Part shown: positions 27,409-37,530 of the stretch, piece by piece
How positions within the stretch are numbered: position 1 is the first letter of the stretch
Layout: every line of letters begins with the position of its first letter
NCBI RefSeq assembly: GCF_003025035.1
Contig: NZ_PYJN01000005.1
Location: 124,001-188,000 of the forward strand
Source of the DNA: Rhizobium sp. SEMIA4064
Lineage (GTDB): Bacteria > Pseudomonadota > Alphaproteobacteria > Rhizobiales > Rhizobiaceae
Direction of reading: 5' to 3'
Length of the DNA: 64,000 bases
Notes under the pieces: model-generated
What the model was told of the DNA's origin: nothing
Seen by the model: the letters and a program-made list of their open reading frames with translations, nothing else
The model's database searches: none
Made by a program: the position numbers and the translations under genes

Positions 27409-28053
27409 TTACGCCTCCAGGCAGGTTTCGACAAAGATCTTGAAGGCGCGGGCGCGATGGGAAAGCGCTTGGGAGTCGCCATGCTTCCAGCCATGCTTTT
27501 GTCCGGCGCTCATCTCGCCGAAGGTGGTGTCATACCCCTTGGGCTGGAAAATCGGATCGTAGCCGAAACCCTGGGTGCCGCGCGGCGGCCAGACGACGGT
27601 GCCCTCGACCTCGCCGCGGAAAAACTCGGTATGCCCGTCCGGCCAGGCGAGGCAAAGCACGCTGACGAAGCGCGCCGTGCGGCTCTCCGGTGAAGCGGCA
27701 CCGGCCTTTTCCAACGCAGTCTCGACCTTCTGCATTGCCATTGCGAAGTCACGGGTGCCGTCAGGCTTTTCCGCCCAATTGGCCGTATAGACGCCAGGAT
27801 CGCCACCCAGCGCATCGATGACCAGGCCAGAATCGTCCGATAGCGCCGGCAGGCCGGAGGCATGCGCGGAGGCCAGCGCCTTGATCGCGGCATTTTCCTC
27901 GAAGGTGGTGCCGGTTTCATCCGGTTCGATGAAATTGAGATCGGCGGCAGATTTGGCAGCAAAACCGAGCGGGCCGATCAGGTCTCGAATTTCCTGGATC
28001 TTGCCGGCATTGTGGCTGGCGACGACGATGGTCTTGGTATCGAGCTTGCGCAT
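27409..28053 (-). CDS. rdgB: RdgB, non-canonical purine NTP pyrophosphatase (dITP/XTPase)
   Basis: 214 aa. [13 protein letters not shown] (the T/SxNxxK nucleotide motif), the Glu/Asp region [40 protein letters not shown] and GFGYDPIF are all present. It hydrolyses dITP and XTP to prevent their incorporation into DNA. ATG 28053 begins [13 protein letters not shown]; the longer open frame to 28152 overlaps the VOC gene and is rejected. Sits between hemW and a VOC gene in the rph operon. Confidence 0.95.
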   Translation of the reverse strand: MRKLDTKTIVVASHNAGKIQEIRDLIGPLGFAAKSAADLNFIEPDETGTTFEENAAIKALASAHASGLPALSDDSGLVIDALGGDPGVYTANWAEKPDGTRDFAMAMQKVETALEKAGAASPESRTARFVSVLCLAWPDGHTEFFRGEVEGTVVWPPRGTQGFGYDPIFQPKGYDTTFGEMSAGQKHGWKHGDSQALSHRARAFKIFVETCLEA

Positions 28054-28064
28054 ATCCTGTCCTG

Positions 28065-28478
28065 TCATAGGCCCCAGATCCGGGGTTCGGCGCATTCCAG
28101 GCTGTTGCCGGCCGGGTCGCGGAAATAGATCGAGCGGCCGCCACTCGGCCATTGAAAATCGGCTTCGATATCGACCCCGGCAGCCTTCAGCTTTTGCGCC
28201 ATGGCTTCGATGTCGTTGCCGCTGACACGAAAGCAGACGTGACCGTGCCCTTTCGTGCCATGGGGCGGCACGGGTAGGGCACCCGGTTCGTGCGGCTTGA
28301 CGGTTTCCGCGCTATTGAAGATCAACAGCACGCCCGGCCCGCAGCGATAAAAGACATGACGGTTGCCGCCGCGCGAAATCTTCTGCAGTCCGAGAACGCC
28401 GCCATAGAAGGCCTCGGCTGCATCGAGATCGTCCGCATAAAGAGCGGTTTCCAGAATGCCTTCCATCAACGGGCTCAT
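28065..28478 (-). CDS. VOC-family protein
   Basis: 137 aa. One glyoxalase-type domain: [20 protein letters not shown] at the N-terminus, [15 protein letters not shown] in the middle, and [16 protein letters not shown] at the end, giving His/Glu metal ligands. Substrate unknown. It lies between rph and rdgB, with stop and start spaced 11-20 bp from both, so it is part of the same operon. Confidence 0.85.
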   Translation of the reverse strand: MSPLMEGILETALYADDLDAAEAFYGGVLGLQKISRGGNRHVFYRCGPGVLLIFNSAETVKPHEPGALPVPPHGTKGHGHVCFRVSGNDIEAMAQKLKAAGVDIEADFQWPSGGRSIYFRDPAGNSLECAEPRIWGL

Positions 28479-28497
28479 CGGTTGACCGCCTCTTCGG

Positions 28498-29214
28498 TCA
28501 GGCAATCGCCTGCTTCTGCAGCTCCACCAGCTCGGCAATGCCGTTTTTGGCGAGATGCATCAGGGTTGTGAATTCTTCTTCGCTGAAGGGCGTGCCTTCG
28601 GCCGTGCCCTGGATCTCGACAATGCCGCCGGCGCCGGTCATGACGAAATTGGCATCGGTCTCGGCGGATGAATCCTCGAGATAGTCGAGGTCGATCACCG
28701 GCTGGCCGGCGAAGATGCCGCAGGAAACGGCGGCGATGTGATCCTTCAGGACACGGTCCGTCTTGATCATGTTGCGGCTTTCCATCCACTTCAGACAGTC
28801 GTAGAGCGCGATCCAGGCGCCGGTGATCGAGGCCGTGCGGGTGCCGCCATCGGCCTGGATGACGTCGCAGTCGAGCGTGATCTGGCGTTCGCCCAGTGCC
28901 TGCAGGTCGACGACGGCGCGCAGCGAGCGGCCGATGAGGCGCTGGATCTCCTGCGTGCGGCCGCCCTGCTTGCCGGCGGCGGCTTCGCGCTTCATGCGTT
29001 CACCGGTGGCGCGCGGCAACATGCCGTATTCGGCCGTGATCCAGCCCTTGCCGCTGTTGCGCAGCCATGGCGGCGTCTTTTCTTCCAGGCTTGCCGTGCA
29101 GAGCACATGCGTATCGCCGAATTTGACCAGGCAAGAGCCTTCCGCGTGCTTGGAAAAATTGCGCTCAAATGACACTTTGCGCATCTGGTCGGTTTTTCTG
29201 CCTGAAGGCCGCAT
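28498..29214 (-). CDS. rph: RNase PH
   Basis: 238 aa. Phosphorolytic exoribonuclease fold: [60 protein letters not shown] and [20 protein letters not shown]. It trims the 3' end of tRNA precursors using phosphate. The start ATG 29214 has CAGGAGAG upstream. It is divergent from hrcA across 170 bp, the conserved rph/hrcA layout. Confidence 0.97.
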   Translation of the reverse strand: MRPSGRKTDQMRKVSFERNFSKHAEGSCLVKFGDTHVLCTASLEEKTPPWLRNSGKGWITAEYGMLPRATGERMKREAAAGKQGGRTQEIQRLIGRSLRAVVDLQALGERQITLDCDVIQADGGTRTASITGAWIALYDCLKWMESRNMIKTDRVLKDHIAAVSCGIFAGQPVIDLDYLEDSSAETDANFVMTGAGGIVEIQGTAEGTPFSEEEFTTLMHLAKNGIAELVELQKQAIA

Positions 29215-29386
29215 TCTGCTCTCCTGAAAGTTTATTGACCGCTTCTACGATCCACCGGCGGCTTTTGCAAAGGAAAAGCAGGCTGAAGGGCCTTGTAGTG
29301 CTAGCGTTGATATTTTTCCCTTTTGCCATTGCTAACTGAATGATTATATTTTGACTAAGGCTCAACAGAACGGATTTGACAGCGAA

Positions 29387-30475
29387 ATGGGGTTCACGAC
29401 ATCGTCGGTTTCGGATGCCATTGCAGCGCTGGACGAACGCTCGAAGGAAATCTTCCGCCGTATCGTTGAAGGCTATCTTGAAAATGGCGAACCGCTGGGA
29501 TCGCGCAATCTCTCGCGCTTGCTGCCCATGTCTCTGTCGCCGGCCTCCGTGCGCAACGTCATGAGCGATCTGGAAGAGCTCGGTCTCATCTATTCGCCGC
29601 ATATCAGCGCTGGCCGTCTGCCGACGCAGATCGGCCTGCGTTTTTTCGTCGACGCCTTCATGCAGGTCGGCGATCTCTCCGCAGAAGACCGCGCCACCAT
29701 CGACCGTCAGGTGCGTGGCAGCAACCGAGACCAGCCGATGGAATCTGTGATGACCGAGGCAAGCCGCATGCTGTCGGGCATCTCGCGCGGCGCCGGATTG
29801 GTGATCACCTCGAAGAGCGATCCGGTGCTGAAGCACGTCGAATTCATCCGCCTGGAGCCGACCAAGGCGCTGGCCGTGCTCGTCGGCGATCACGATCAGG
29901 TGGAAAACCGCATCATCGAATTACCGGCCGGCGTTACCTCCTCGCAGCTCACGGAAGCCGCGAATTTCCTCAATGCCCACATGACCGGCCAGACACTGCC
30001 GGAGCTGCGCCGTCAGTTACAGACGTTGAAGGAGAGTGTGCGCCAGGAACTCGATATTCTGTCGCGCGAGCTCGTCGAACGCGGGATCGCCGTCTGGTCC
30101 GGCGACGGGGATGAGGGCAAGCCGACGCAGCTCATCGTGCGCGGCCGCGCCAATCTGTTGGCCGAAGTGGGCGGTGCTGAAGATCTGGATCGCCTGCGCC
30201 TGTTGTTCGACGATCTCGAAAAGAAGGACAGCCTGATCGAGATCCTGAACCTGGCCGAAAGCGGGCCGGGCGTGCGCATCTTCATCGGCTCGGAAAACAA
30301 GCTCTTTTCGCTCTCCGGCTCCTCGTTGATCGTCGCGCCCTATCGTGATGACGACGACCGCATCGTCGGCGCCGTCGGCGTCATCGGTCCGACACGGCTG
30401 AATTATGCCCGCATCGTGCCCATGGTGGACTATACCGCCCAACTGATTTCCAGGCTGTCGCGGCCAGGGATGTGA
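29387..30475 (+). CDS. hrcA: HrcA, heat-inducible transcription repressor
   Basis: 362 aa. N-terminal winged helix ([40 protein letters not shown]) followed by the HrcA-specific dimerisation core ([20 protein letters not shown]). It represses groESL-type operons through CIRCE elements with GroEL help. ATG 29387 (MGFTTSS) is the likely start; a TTG at 29351 is an in-frame extension. No CIRCE sequence was seen in this window, consistent with the target being groESL elsewhere. grpE follows about 700 bp downstream, after a GFA gene on the other strand. Confidence 0.95.
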   Translation: MGFTTSSVSDAIAALDERSKEIFRRIVEGYLENGEPLGSRNLSRLLPMSLSPASVRNVMSDLEELGLIYSPHISAGRLPTQIGLRFFVDAFMQVGDLSAEDRATIDRQVRGSNRDQPMESVMTEASRMLSGISRGAGLVITSKSDPVLKHVEFIRLEPTKALAVLVGDHDQVENRIIELPAGVTSSQLTEAANFLNAHMTGQTLPELRRQLQTLKESVRQELDILSRELVERGIAVWSGDGDEGKPTQLIVRGRANLLAEVGGAEDLDRLRLLFDDLEKKDSLIEILNLAESGPGVRIFIGSENKLFSLSGSSLIVAPYRDDDDRIVGAVGVIGPTRLNYARIVPMVDYTAQLISRLSRPGM

Positions 30476-30522
30476 CGAAAGCCTCCGCAGGGCGGGCCTT
30501 CATTGAACGCGCAGAGATCGTT

Positions 30523-30957
30523 TTAGTCGGGTAGCAGGGTTCCCGATCCGCCCATCTCCGCCGGCATGTCCTTTTGTTTCGGCAGGCCGTCTCTCAGATG
30601 CAGCACGGTGTTCTCGTAGTTGACATGAAGCATCGGCTGGAAGTCGAGGGTTGGGATAATGGCGGCGTAGACATCGGTCACGCCCCACAAGGGATGCTCG
30701 GTCAAGAGATGGCCACCGCAAATCTTGCACCATTTGCGCAGGCTCTTTTCGCTTCTCTGGTAGCTGCCGATGTGGTCAGCGCCCTTGGTGACATGCACGG
30801 CTTCCGGTGGCCAGAGCGAAAAGGCGTTGACTGGTTCTGCCGACCATTCCCGGCAGGAGTCGCAATGGCAATAACCCATCGCCACCGGTTCGCCACTGAC
30901 CGCGATTTCCACCGCGCCGCAGAAACATTTGCCCGAATGGGACTGGCTGCTGGACAT
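30523..30957 (-). CDS. GFA-family protein
   Basis: 144 aa. Zinc ligands: [20 protein letters not shown] and KWCKICGGH, the GFA/CENP-V fold. It is related to but distinct from the gene at 6555, with a longer C-terminus. It is inserted on the minus strand between hrcA and grpE, which are otherwise close. Function unknown. Confidence 0.85.
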   Translation of the reverse strand: MSSSQSHSGKCFCGAVEIAVSGEPVAMGYCHCDSCREWSAEPVNAFSLWPPEAVHVTKGADHIGSYQRSEKSLRKWCKICGGHLLTEHPLWGVTDVYAAIIPTLDFQPMLHVNYENTVLHLRDGLPKQKDMPAEMGGSGTLLPD

Positions 30958-31111
30958 GGACGATCCCTCATGTCGTGTTGAAACGGCCCCGACTATACCC
31001 GGAAAGGGTCTTGGATAGTAGAAGCCCCAACGGGGGAGGCATTTTCACCCGATTGGTATTTGGGCAAATAGGGCTGGATTGCCGGGAAATGGCTGTTCTT
31101 CGCGACAAAGC

Positions 31112-31140
31112 CTTGATTTTTTCCGGCCAAACCTCGATAT
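31112..31140 (+). promoter_or_regulatory. Possible heat-shock-type promoter of grpE
   Basis: CTTGAT (31112-31117), 17-bp spacer, CGATAT (31135-31140), 38 bp upstream of the grpE start. The CTTGA element is typical of alphaproteobacterial RpoH promoters, but the -10 is weak. Confidence 0.35.
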
Positions 31141-31178
31141 CGGGCTCATTCAAAAGACAAAGCAATTCGGAGACCGTC

Positions 31179-31820
31179 ATGACCGACGAAACAACGAAAA
31201 CCGGACCTGACGCCACGGCGACTGACAATCCCGCGGACTTTGCGCAAGAGGCTGCGGAAACCGCGGATGCGGGCCAGCCTTCGCAGCCGGATCCGGTCGA
31301 GCTGCTTAAGGCCGAAAATAGCGATCTGCGTGACCGCTATCTGCGCCTTGCCGCCGAAATGGACAACTTGCGCCGTCGCACCGAGCGTGACGTCAAGGAT
31401 GCCAAGTCCTATTCCGTCGCCAGCTTCGCCCGCGACATGCTTGCCGTTGCGGATAATCTGCGCCGCACGCTGGAAGCCATTCCGGCCGACGCCCGCGCCG
31501 AAGCCGATGCCGGCCTGAAGACGCTGATCGAAGGCGTGGAAATGACCGAGCGCTCCATGCTCTCGGCCTTGGAGCGCCACGGCGTCCGCCAGATCGAGCC
31601 GGTCGGCCAGAAGTTCGATCCCAACTTCCATCAGGCGATGTTCGAAGTGCCGAACACCGAAGTACCGAACAATACGGTCGTGCAGGTGGTGCAAGCCGGC
31701 TTCGTCATCGGCGAGCGTGTTCTTCGCCCGGCCATGGTCGGCGTTGCCAAGGGCGGCCCGAAGGTTGCCGAGATTTCCGAACCGGGCGCCAACAGCCCGT
31801 TCGACGAAAAAGACGCCTGA
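31179..31820 (+). CDS. grpE: GrpE, DnaK nucleotide-exchange factor
   Basis: 213 aa. An acidic N-terminal tail (to about residue 40), a coiled-coil of heptads ([20 protein letters not shown]) and the C-terminal beta domain ([40 protein letters not shown]). It releases ADP from DnaK. ATG 31179 has CGGAGA upstream; the open frame runs further upstream but without a better start. A strong bidirectional terminator follows. Confidence 0.97.
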   Translation: MTDETTKTGPDATATDNPADFAQEAAETADAGQPSQPDPVELLKAENSDLRDRYLRLAAEMDNLRRRTERDVKDAKSYSVASFARDMLAVADNLRRTLEAIPADARAEADAGLKTLIEGVEMTERSMLSALERHGVRQIEPVGQKFDPNFHQAMFEVPNTEVPNNTVVQVVQAGFVIGERVLRPAMVGVAKGGPKVAEISEPGANSPFDEKDA

Positions 31821-31846
31821 TCATTTTCAGGTAATAGCAAAAGAGA

Positions 31847-31886
31847 AGAGCCGGATGATGTGAGATCATCCGGCTCTTTTCTTTTG
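31847..31886. terminator. Bidirectional terminator between grpE and ptsN
   Basis: A 13-bp perfect stem (31847-31859 with 31865-31877, arm AGAGCCGGATGAT) and 5-nt loop, followed by TTTTCTTTT on the plus strand and preceded by an A-rich run that serves the minus strand. It separates the convergent grpE and ptsN. Confidence 0.92.
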
Positions 31887-31911
31887 CCGTGGTCCGATGC
31901 GATCCAGTCCG

Positions 31912-32376
31912 TTAGGCCGCGTTAGACGCCTGCTCTTCATTGAGGAAAGCGTAGATCGCCGAGGCGGATTCGGTGGCGCGCAGCTTGGCGACGAGATCCT
32001 GATCGCGCAGCACGCGGGCAATGCGCGACAGCGCTTTCAGATGGTCGGCGCCGGCGCCCTCGGGGGCGAGCAGCAGGAAGACGAGGTCGACGGGCTGGTC
32101 GTCCAGTGCCTCAAAGTCGACAGGCGCTTCCAGGCGCGCGAAAATACCGATGATGGATTTGATGCTGTTGAGCTTGCCGTGCGGAATGGCGATGCCATTG
32201 CCGACGCCGGTGGAGCCCAGGCGCTCCCGCTGCAGCACGACGTCGAAAATCTCGCGCTCGGGCAGTCCGGTCAATTTGGAGGCTTTGGCTGCCAGCTCCT
32301 GAAGCAGTTGTTTTTTGGAATTTGCCCTCAAGGCGGGGATGATCGCATCTTGGTGCAGCAAATCTGCCAATGCCAT
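31912..32376 (-). CDS. ptsN: PtsN, EIIA-Ntr phosphotransferase protein
   Basis: 154 aa EIIA-fructose-type domain. The phosphorylated His lies in STGVGNGIAIPHGKL. It is the end of the nitrogen-related PTS (PtsP-NPr-EIIANtr) that controls potassium transport and stress responses rather than sugar uptake. Last gene of lptC-lptA-lptB-rpoN-hpf-ptsN on the minus strand, the classical rpoN neighbourhood. Confidence 0.96.
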   Translation of the reverse strand: MALADLLHQDAIIPALRANSKKQLLQELAAKASKLTGLPEREIFDVVLQRERLGSTGVGNGIAIPHGKLNSIKSIIGIFARLEAPVDFEALDDQPVDLVFLLLAPEGAGADHLKALSRIARVLRDQDLVAKLRATESASAIYAFLNEEQASNAA

Positions 32377-32464
32377 TCTCTTTATCCTTCGTGTCGCCGA
32401 GATCCGATGACGGAGGAGCGGCGGCCGGCTGTTACAGCCTGGGGCCGTCGCTCATCTTCCTTTC

Positions 32465-33040
32465 TCAGCCCTTGATATTGGCTGCGTCGATCCAGCCAAT
32501 GTTGCCGTCCTGCCGACGGTAAACGATATTCAGATGTTCCTTGCCGGGGCTGCGGAAAAGCAGCAGCGGCTCGTCGGTCATGTCGAGCGCCATCACGGCG
32601 GTCGCGACCGACATGGTCTTTAGCTGTTTCGTGCTTTCGGCGACGATCGCCGGCGCGAAATCGGCCGGGACCTCGTCTTCGTCGTCCGGAACACCGTCCA
32701 TGACGGTATAGGCGACTTCGGCGAGGCCATTGGTGTGGTTGCCGGCCTGGTGATCCTTGAGTTTACGCTTGTAGCGGCGCAGGCGCTTTTCGATGCGCTC
32801 AGACGCCGCGTCAAACGCCAATTGCGGGTCCATTGCCTCTCCGGCGGCATGCAGGACAACGCCACTGTCGAGATGAAGTTTGCAATCGGCTGCGAAGCGG
32901 GAACTGGATTTCTGTACCGTCACTTGGCCCGAATACCCCCCGTCGAAGTATTTCGTCACAGCCATGCCGATCTGGTCTTCAATCCTTTGGCGGAAGGAGT
33001 CACCAATTTCCATATGTTTCCCGGAGACACGCACACTCAT
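32465..33040 (-). CDS. hpf: Hpf (long form), ribosome hibernation promoting factor
   Basis: 191 aa. N-terminal S30AE/YfiA domain (residues about 1-110) and a C-terminal dimerisation tail (VMALDMTDEPLLLFRSPGKE, RRQDGNIGWIDAANIKG) make this the long HPF that forms 100S ribosome dimers. It acts in stationary phase. Located between rpoN and ptsN as in other proteobacteria; older annotations call it sigma-54 modulation protein. Confidence 0.95.
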   Translation of the reverse strand: MSVRVSGKHMEIGDSFRQRIEDQIGMAVTKYFDGGYSGQVTVQKSSSRFAADCKLHLDSGVVLHAAGEAMDPQLAFDAASERIEKRLRRYKRKLKDHQAGNHTNGLAEVAYTVMDGVPDDEDEVPADFAPAIVAESTKQLKTMSVATAVMALDMTDEPLLLFRSPGKEHLNIVYRRQDGNIGWIDAANIKG

Positions 33041-33290
33041 GGAGTTTCCCTTCTTGTAGCGGTTATTGGGCGCGCCAGTTTACGCCAAGCCTCAAGCTCA
33101 TCCAAGCACTTCACGCGGTCAAAGACAAATTGCGTTTGTCAGGCGCCCTGGGGATGGTGGGGATAAGTTCATGGCAGTGATGTCCTGCACCGATTGCGGC
33201 GGGCTTCTAGCCCCGCCACATCGGAAAGTCAACTAAATCTTAAGGAACTGTTAGGGGATTCGCAGTCTGCGGTTGAAGCCGAGAAAATTG

Positions 33291-34844
33291 CTAAAAGCCG
33301 GCCACTTTTGCCAGCGCGCGCTTCTCCCGCCTGCGCTGTACGGAAGAGGGAATGTTCATCGCTTCGCGGTATTTTGCAACCGTGCGGCGAGCAAGCTCGA
33401 TGCCGCCCTTCTTTAGGGTATCGACGATGTCGTCGTCTGACAGCACGGCCTCCGGGCTCTCCTGGGAGATCAGAAGACGAATCTTGTGGCGCACGGCCTC
33501 GGCCGAATGGCTGTCGCCGCCTTCGACGGCGCTGATCGAGACGGTGAAGAAATATTTGAGCTCGAACAGACCGCGCGGCGTCAGCATGTATTTGTTCGAG
33601 GTCACGCGGCTGACCGTCGACTCATGCATTTTGATCGCGTCCGCCACGGTCTTCAGATTGAGCGGCCGCAGATGGTCGACGCCGTGCACGAGGAAGGCAT
33701 CCTGCTGTCGGACGATCTCGCTCGCCACCTTCATGATCGTCTTGGCGCGCTGATCGAGGCTGCGCGTCAGCCAATTGGCATTCTGCAGGCATTCCGACAG
33801 GAAGGCGTGATCCTGGCTCGTCTTGGAGACGGAAGCGAAATAGGACTGGCTGACCAGGACGCGCGGCAGCGTATCCGGATTGAGCTCCACCAGCCAGCCT
33901 CCGTCGGAGGACGGCCGCACCACGATATCGGGCATGATCGCCTCGGATATGCCGGTCTCGAAGCCGCTGCCCGGTTTCGGGTTCAACTGACGGATCTCGG
34001 CCATCATGTCGAGCAGATCTTCCTCGTCGACGCCGCAGAGCCGCTTCAACGTCGCGAAATCGCGCCGGGCGAGAAGTTCAAGGTTCTGGATCAGCCGTTC
34101 CATGGCCGGATCGAAACGATCCTTTTGGCGAAGCTGGATTGCCAAACATTCGCTGAGAGAACGAGCAAACACGCCGGGAGGGTCGAGCAATTGCAATGCG
34201 CCAAGCACGCGCTCGATATCCGCAACGCTGGCGCCGAGGCGCTCCGCAGTTTCGTTCAAATCGGCCTGCAGATAGCCGGCATCGTCGAGCTGGTCGACGA
34301 GATGCTGGGCAATCAGCCGGTCGGCCATGCTGGGCAGGGAAAAGGGAATCTGTTCGTTCAAGTGGTCGCGCAGCGAAATCTGGCCGGCAACGAAATCATC
34401 GAGATCGTAGCTTTCGCCGGCTTCGCCGCCAGGCATGGATTTCCACTGGCTGAGCAGTTCCGGCGCATCCGCGCGCTGCGGGCCGCCATCGTCGGGAAAA
34501 ACATTGCTGAAATTGGTGTCGAGTTCGTCGTTCAGCCGGTCGGCATGGCCGGTATTTTCGCTCTCGTACCAGTCGCTGGCGAGATCGCCGCTGTTGCGGT
34601 CATCATCACCATGGCTGTCATCCGCGGCATCGAACCTTTCGTCCTTCGCCTCGCGGTCGCCGTTGCTGCCTATATCCTCGTCATTTGACGTAAATTCGAG
34701 CAGCGGATTTTTTTCGACTTCCTGCGCGATGAATTGGGTGAGCTCAAAATGCGTCATCTGCAGCAACTGGATGGATTGCATCAGTTGCGGTGTCATCACC
34801 AGGCTTTGGCTTTGGCGCAGGAAAAGATTGGCCGATAATGCCAT
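33291..34844 (-). CDS. rpoN: RpoN, sigma-54
   Basis: 517 aa. Gln-rich region I (LRQSQSLVMTPQLMQSIQLL), acidic region II (residues about 55-110), core-binding region, HTH and the RpoN box ARRTVAKYRE near the C-terminus. It directs RNA polymerase to -24/-12 promoters with AAA+ activators, in rhizobia for nitrogen fixation, C4-dicarboxylate transport and nitrogen control. A matching -24/-12 motif is seen upstream of olsB in this window. It sits between lptB and hpf. Confidence 0.97.
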   Translation of the reverse strand: MALSANLFLRQSQSLVMTPQLMQSIQLLQMTHFELTQFIAQEVEKNPLLEFTSNDEDIGSNGDREAKDERFDAADDSHGDDDRNSGDLASDWYESENTGHADRLNDELDTNFSNVFPDDGGPQRADAPELLSQWKSMPGGEAGESYDLDDFVAGQISLRDHLNEQIPFSLPSMADRLIAQHLVDQLDDAGYLQADLNETAERLGASVADIERVLGALQLLDPPGVFARSLSECLAIQLRQKDRFDPAMERLIQNLELLARRDFATLKRLCGVDEEDLLDMMAEIRQLNPKPGSGFETGISEAIMPDIVVRPSSDGGWLVELNPDTLPRVLVSQSYFASVSKTSQDHAFLSECLQNANWLTRSLDQRAKTIMKVASEIVRQQDAFLVHGVDHLRPLNLKTVADAIKMHESTVSRVTSNKYMLTPRGLFELKYFFTVSISAVEGGDSHSAEAVRHKIRLLISQESPEAVLSDDDIVDTLKKGGIELARRTVAKYREAMNIPSSVQRRREKRALAKVAGF

Positions 34845-35037
34845 GGCGGACGCGAAACTCCCCTTCCTCTCTTTGGGAATTCGCGTTCTTCGCTATGAAA
34901 AATCCGCAAAATTCCAACTGGCCCAAAAATTGCTTTTTTATTGGGTTTGGTCAAGCGGAACTGTGTCAGGATGGTGAATTTCGGGAGCGCTACGCCCTCT
35001 GGTAAGGGAGGGCGCGCGCCGGTTCAACCGCAGCTTT

Positions 35038-35844
35038 TTAAAGGCTGAAATTGTCACCCAGATAGAGCTTACGCACTTCCGGATTGCTGACGATGTCGTT
35101 GGCCCTGCCATGGGTCAGCACTTCGCCGGCATGGATGATGTAGGCGCGGTCGATCAGGCCGAGCGTCTCGCGGACATTGTGGTCGGTGATCAAAACGCCG
35201 ATGCCGCGCGCCGTCAGGTGATGCACGAGATTCTGGATGTCGGCGACCGAGATCGGATCGACGCCCGCAAAGGGCTCGTCGAGCAGCATGAAGGTCGGGT
35301 CGGTCGCCAATGCGCGGGCAATTTCCAGACGCCGCCGCTCACCACCGGAGAGGGCGATCGCCGGCACCGTGCGGAGATTGCGGATATGGAATTCTTCCAG
35401 CAACTCGTCGAGCTTCCGCTCGCGCTTCTTCTTGTCCTTTTCATGGACTTCAAGAACGGCGCGGATGTTCTCTTCCACCGTAAGGCCGCGAAAGATCGAG
35501 GCTTCCTGCGGCAGATAGCCGACGCCCAGGCGAGCGCGGCGATACATCGGCATCGAGGTGACATTGTTGCCGTCGATCTCGATCGTGCCTTCATCGACCG
35601 GCACCAGCCCGGTGATCATGTAGAAGCATGTCGTCTTGCCGGCACCGTTCGGTCCGAGCAGGCCGACGGCCTCGCCGCGCCGCACGACGAGCGAGACGCC
35701 ATTGACGACGCGCCGCGTGCGGTAGGTTTTGGTGAGGCCGCGCGCGATCAGGGTTCCCTGATAACGCGCTTTGTCCGCGGTGCCGGATGCCGCAGTGCTC
35801 GATCCGGACGCGCCGGGCAAGGTGGGTGTAGTCGATATCGTCAC
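35038..35844 (-). CDS. lptB: LptB, lipopolysaccharide export ATP-binding protein
   Basis: 268 aa ABC ATPase: Walker A GPNGAGKTTCF, signature LSGGERRRLEIARAL, Walker B FMLLDEPFAGVDP and switch His in ITDHNVRETL. It powers LPS extraction by LptFG and transport along LptC-LptA. The N-terminal extension of about 30 residues is typical of rhizobia. GTG 35844 is the best start between the lptA stop and the ABC core; the upstream open frame overlaps lptA and is rejected. Confidence 0.93.
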   Translation of the reverse strand: MTISTTPTLPGASGSSTAASGTADKARYQGTLIARGLTKTYRTRRVVNGVSLVVRRGEAVGLLGPNGAGKTTCFYMITGLVPVDEGTIEIDGNNVTSMPMYRRARLGVGYLPQEASIFRGLTVEENIRAVLEVHEKDKKKRERKLDELLEEFHIRNLRTVPAIALSGGERRRLEIARALATDPTFMLLDEPFAGVDPISVADIQNLVHHLTARGIGVLITDHNVRETLGLIDRAYIIHAGEVLTHGRANDIVSNPEVRKLYLGDNFSL

Positions 35845-35857
35845 GAGAAGACCGGGA

Positions 35858-36520
35858 TCAGTTCTTTTTCTGCTGTTGCTGCTGCACTTGCTGCGATTTT
35901 GGGTCGAGCTGAATCTGGACGCGACCCCCGCAGGCATCCAGTTGCGCTTCACCTGTCGCCATATGTACGGTGAGCTGACAGCCGGTGAATACGTTCGGCC
36001 CGTCGGTCAGCACGACCTTCTGGCCCTTGAGAACGGCAAGCTGGTTGGCCATGTCGAAGGAACCGTCATCCGCCGTCGCTGTCTGCGTGCCGGAAACGAG
36101 GTAGACCTTGTCGGTGACCAGAATGTGGTCGATATCGGCATCGCCCGAGACCAGCGACTGGTTTTGCTGCTTGGCGGCGTTTGCGACCGGATTTTCGGTT
36201 GCCGGCTTGGCATTGGCGTCGGCAGGCTGCTTCTTCTTATAGAAGACCGTCATCTTGCCGGCCTGCATCGTCGTGGTGCCCTGGACGACCTTGACGTTGC
36301 CGGTGAAGACCGCCTGGCTTTCCGCATCATGGATCTCCAGCTTGTCGCTTTCGATCTGGATCGGCTGATCCTTGGAAAGCTTCAGGCCAGGCATGCTGCT
36401 CGTCGTTGCCTGGGCGCCCGCTTCCGTCGCCGCAAAAATTGCAACTGCGCTAAAGGCGCAGAGAATGGCTGCCTTACGCAGGCCAGAGTTGAAAAGAGAA
36501 TGTCGCCAATCGTTTGTCAT
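35858..36520 (-). CDS. lptA: LptA, periplasmic lipopolysaccharide-transport protein
   Basis: 220 aa. Signal peptide near residues 12-38 (LRKAAILCAFSAVAIFAATE, cleavage after AGA). The OstA-type beta-jellyroll covers the middle (IQIESDKLEIHDAESQAVFT, MQAGKMTVFYKK). The C-terminus is Gln-rich and low in complexity. It forms the periplasmic bridge for LPS. It overlaps lptC by four bases and is followed by lptB. Confidence 0.93.
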   Translation of the reverse strand: MTNDWRHSLFNSGLRKAAILCAFSAVAIFAATEAGAQATTSSMPGLKLSKDQPIQIESDKLEIHDAESQAVFTGNVKVVQGTTTMQAGKMTVFYKKKQPADANAKPATENPVANAAKQQNQSLVSGDADIDHILVTDKVYLVSGTQTATADDGSFDMANQLAVLKGQKVVLTDGPNVFTGCQLTVHMATGEAQLDACGGRVQIQLDPKSQQVQQQQQKKN

Positions 36521-37203
36521 GAACCGCCCGGCTGTTGCTCGCTAGCTGAATTATGGAGTCCGGCTGGTTCGATATGCATCTGAACCTGCCCGTCGAATTC
36601 GATTACGCTCCCCTTATCCGTCATCTTGAGCGACTGTGCAACAACCGACATGCCTCCTCTGTAGATTGCAACCTGATCCTGGCTGGAGAGGTCACCCTTC
36701 TTCACGTCGAGGAAGGCCGTTCTGAATTCTGCGCGCAAACCGTTGTCCATCAGAATGGTAAAGGGGGCGGTGAGCTTCAGTGTGTCGGCCTGGCGGTCGA
36801 AATCCGCGCTCTGAGCCGTCACATGGGCGATCACCTGGTTGTTGACCGGCATAGATGCCTTGATGGTCTTGAGCGTGATCATATTGGGATTCTTGATGTC
36901 CTGCAGCGCCTTTTCGGCGAGCATGGAATAATTGATGCCGTCCTTGTTGCGGCCGGCGATGGCGGGACGCTCCATCACAACCTTGCCATCCTCGATCCTT
37001 GCGCCTTCGATCTGAATGTTTTCGGGCAGATATGCGCGCACGACCGAAACCGCGATGAAGATCAGCGAGACGATCAACGCGGCCAGGGGAAGCAGGATCT
37101 TCAGTCTTCTCACGCGCGAGGAATGAAAGATCGCGTCTTTATACGCGTTTCTTTCTGGCGCGGAGCCGATCGCCTGGCCGGAGGTCTCGATAGTATTGAG
37201 CAT
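36517..37203 (-). CDS. lptC: LptC, lipopolysaccharide export inner-membrane protein
   Basis: 228 aa. One transmembrane segment at residues about 35-55 (LKILLPLAALIVSLIFIAVS) followed by a periplasmic jellyroll domain (NQVIAHVTAQSADFDRQADT). First gene of lptC-lptA-lptB-rpoN-hpf-ptsN; its stop overlaps lptA by four bases. It links the LptBFG complex to LptA. Confidence 0.92.
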   Translation of the reverse strand: MLNTIETSGQAIGSAPERNAYKDAIFHSSRVRRLKILLPLAALIVSLIFIAVSVVRAYLPENIQIEGARIEDGKVVMERPAIAGRNKDGINYSMLAEKALQDIKNPNMITLKTIKASMPVNNQVIAHVTAQSADFDRQADTLKLTAPFTILMDNGLRAEFRTAFLDVKKGDLSSQDQVAIYRGGMSVVAQSLKMTDKGSVIEFDGQVQMHIEPAGLHNSASEQQPGGS

Positions 37204-37530
37204 GCAACAGGTCCGTCTTCTCTGATCCGGAAAAACACGTTCGAGTCATGCACAGACTGTGCCAACAAGCCTGCCAGATCGTTTCGCATTATTGCATTGG
37301 CTTGCCAATATGGATTTTTTTCTGCCACAAGCAATTTTAGCAAAAAAATATAATGCGCGGCGGTTTCGCCCGATCGGTCATCGCCCTATCTGACGAAACG
37401 TCGCATGGAAAGCCTGGACACAATCTCGAAAATTGAAGTGGATTTTCGCGAAGGATTATGCCCGTTTCAAGGTGTTGTATATCCGGTCCGTTTTGTATCC
37501 AATTTATGACAAAGGGAGAGATAAGGCGTC
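37204..37530. other. Divergent intergenic region between lptC and sppA
   Basis: About 327 bp that must hold the promoters for the lpt-rpoN operon and for sppA. An A/T-rich stretch with TATAAT at 37349-37354 is present but lacks a convincing -35 on the plus strand. No open frame with family features was seen. Confidence 0.5.

Noticed and set aside
29215..29386. CIRCE element in front of hrcA
   Set aside because: The TTAGCACTC-N9-GAGTGCTAA inverted repeat is not found; only scattered partial matches occur.
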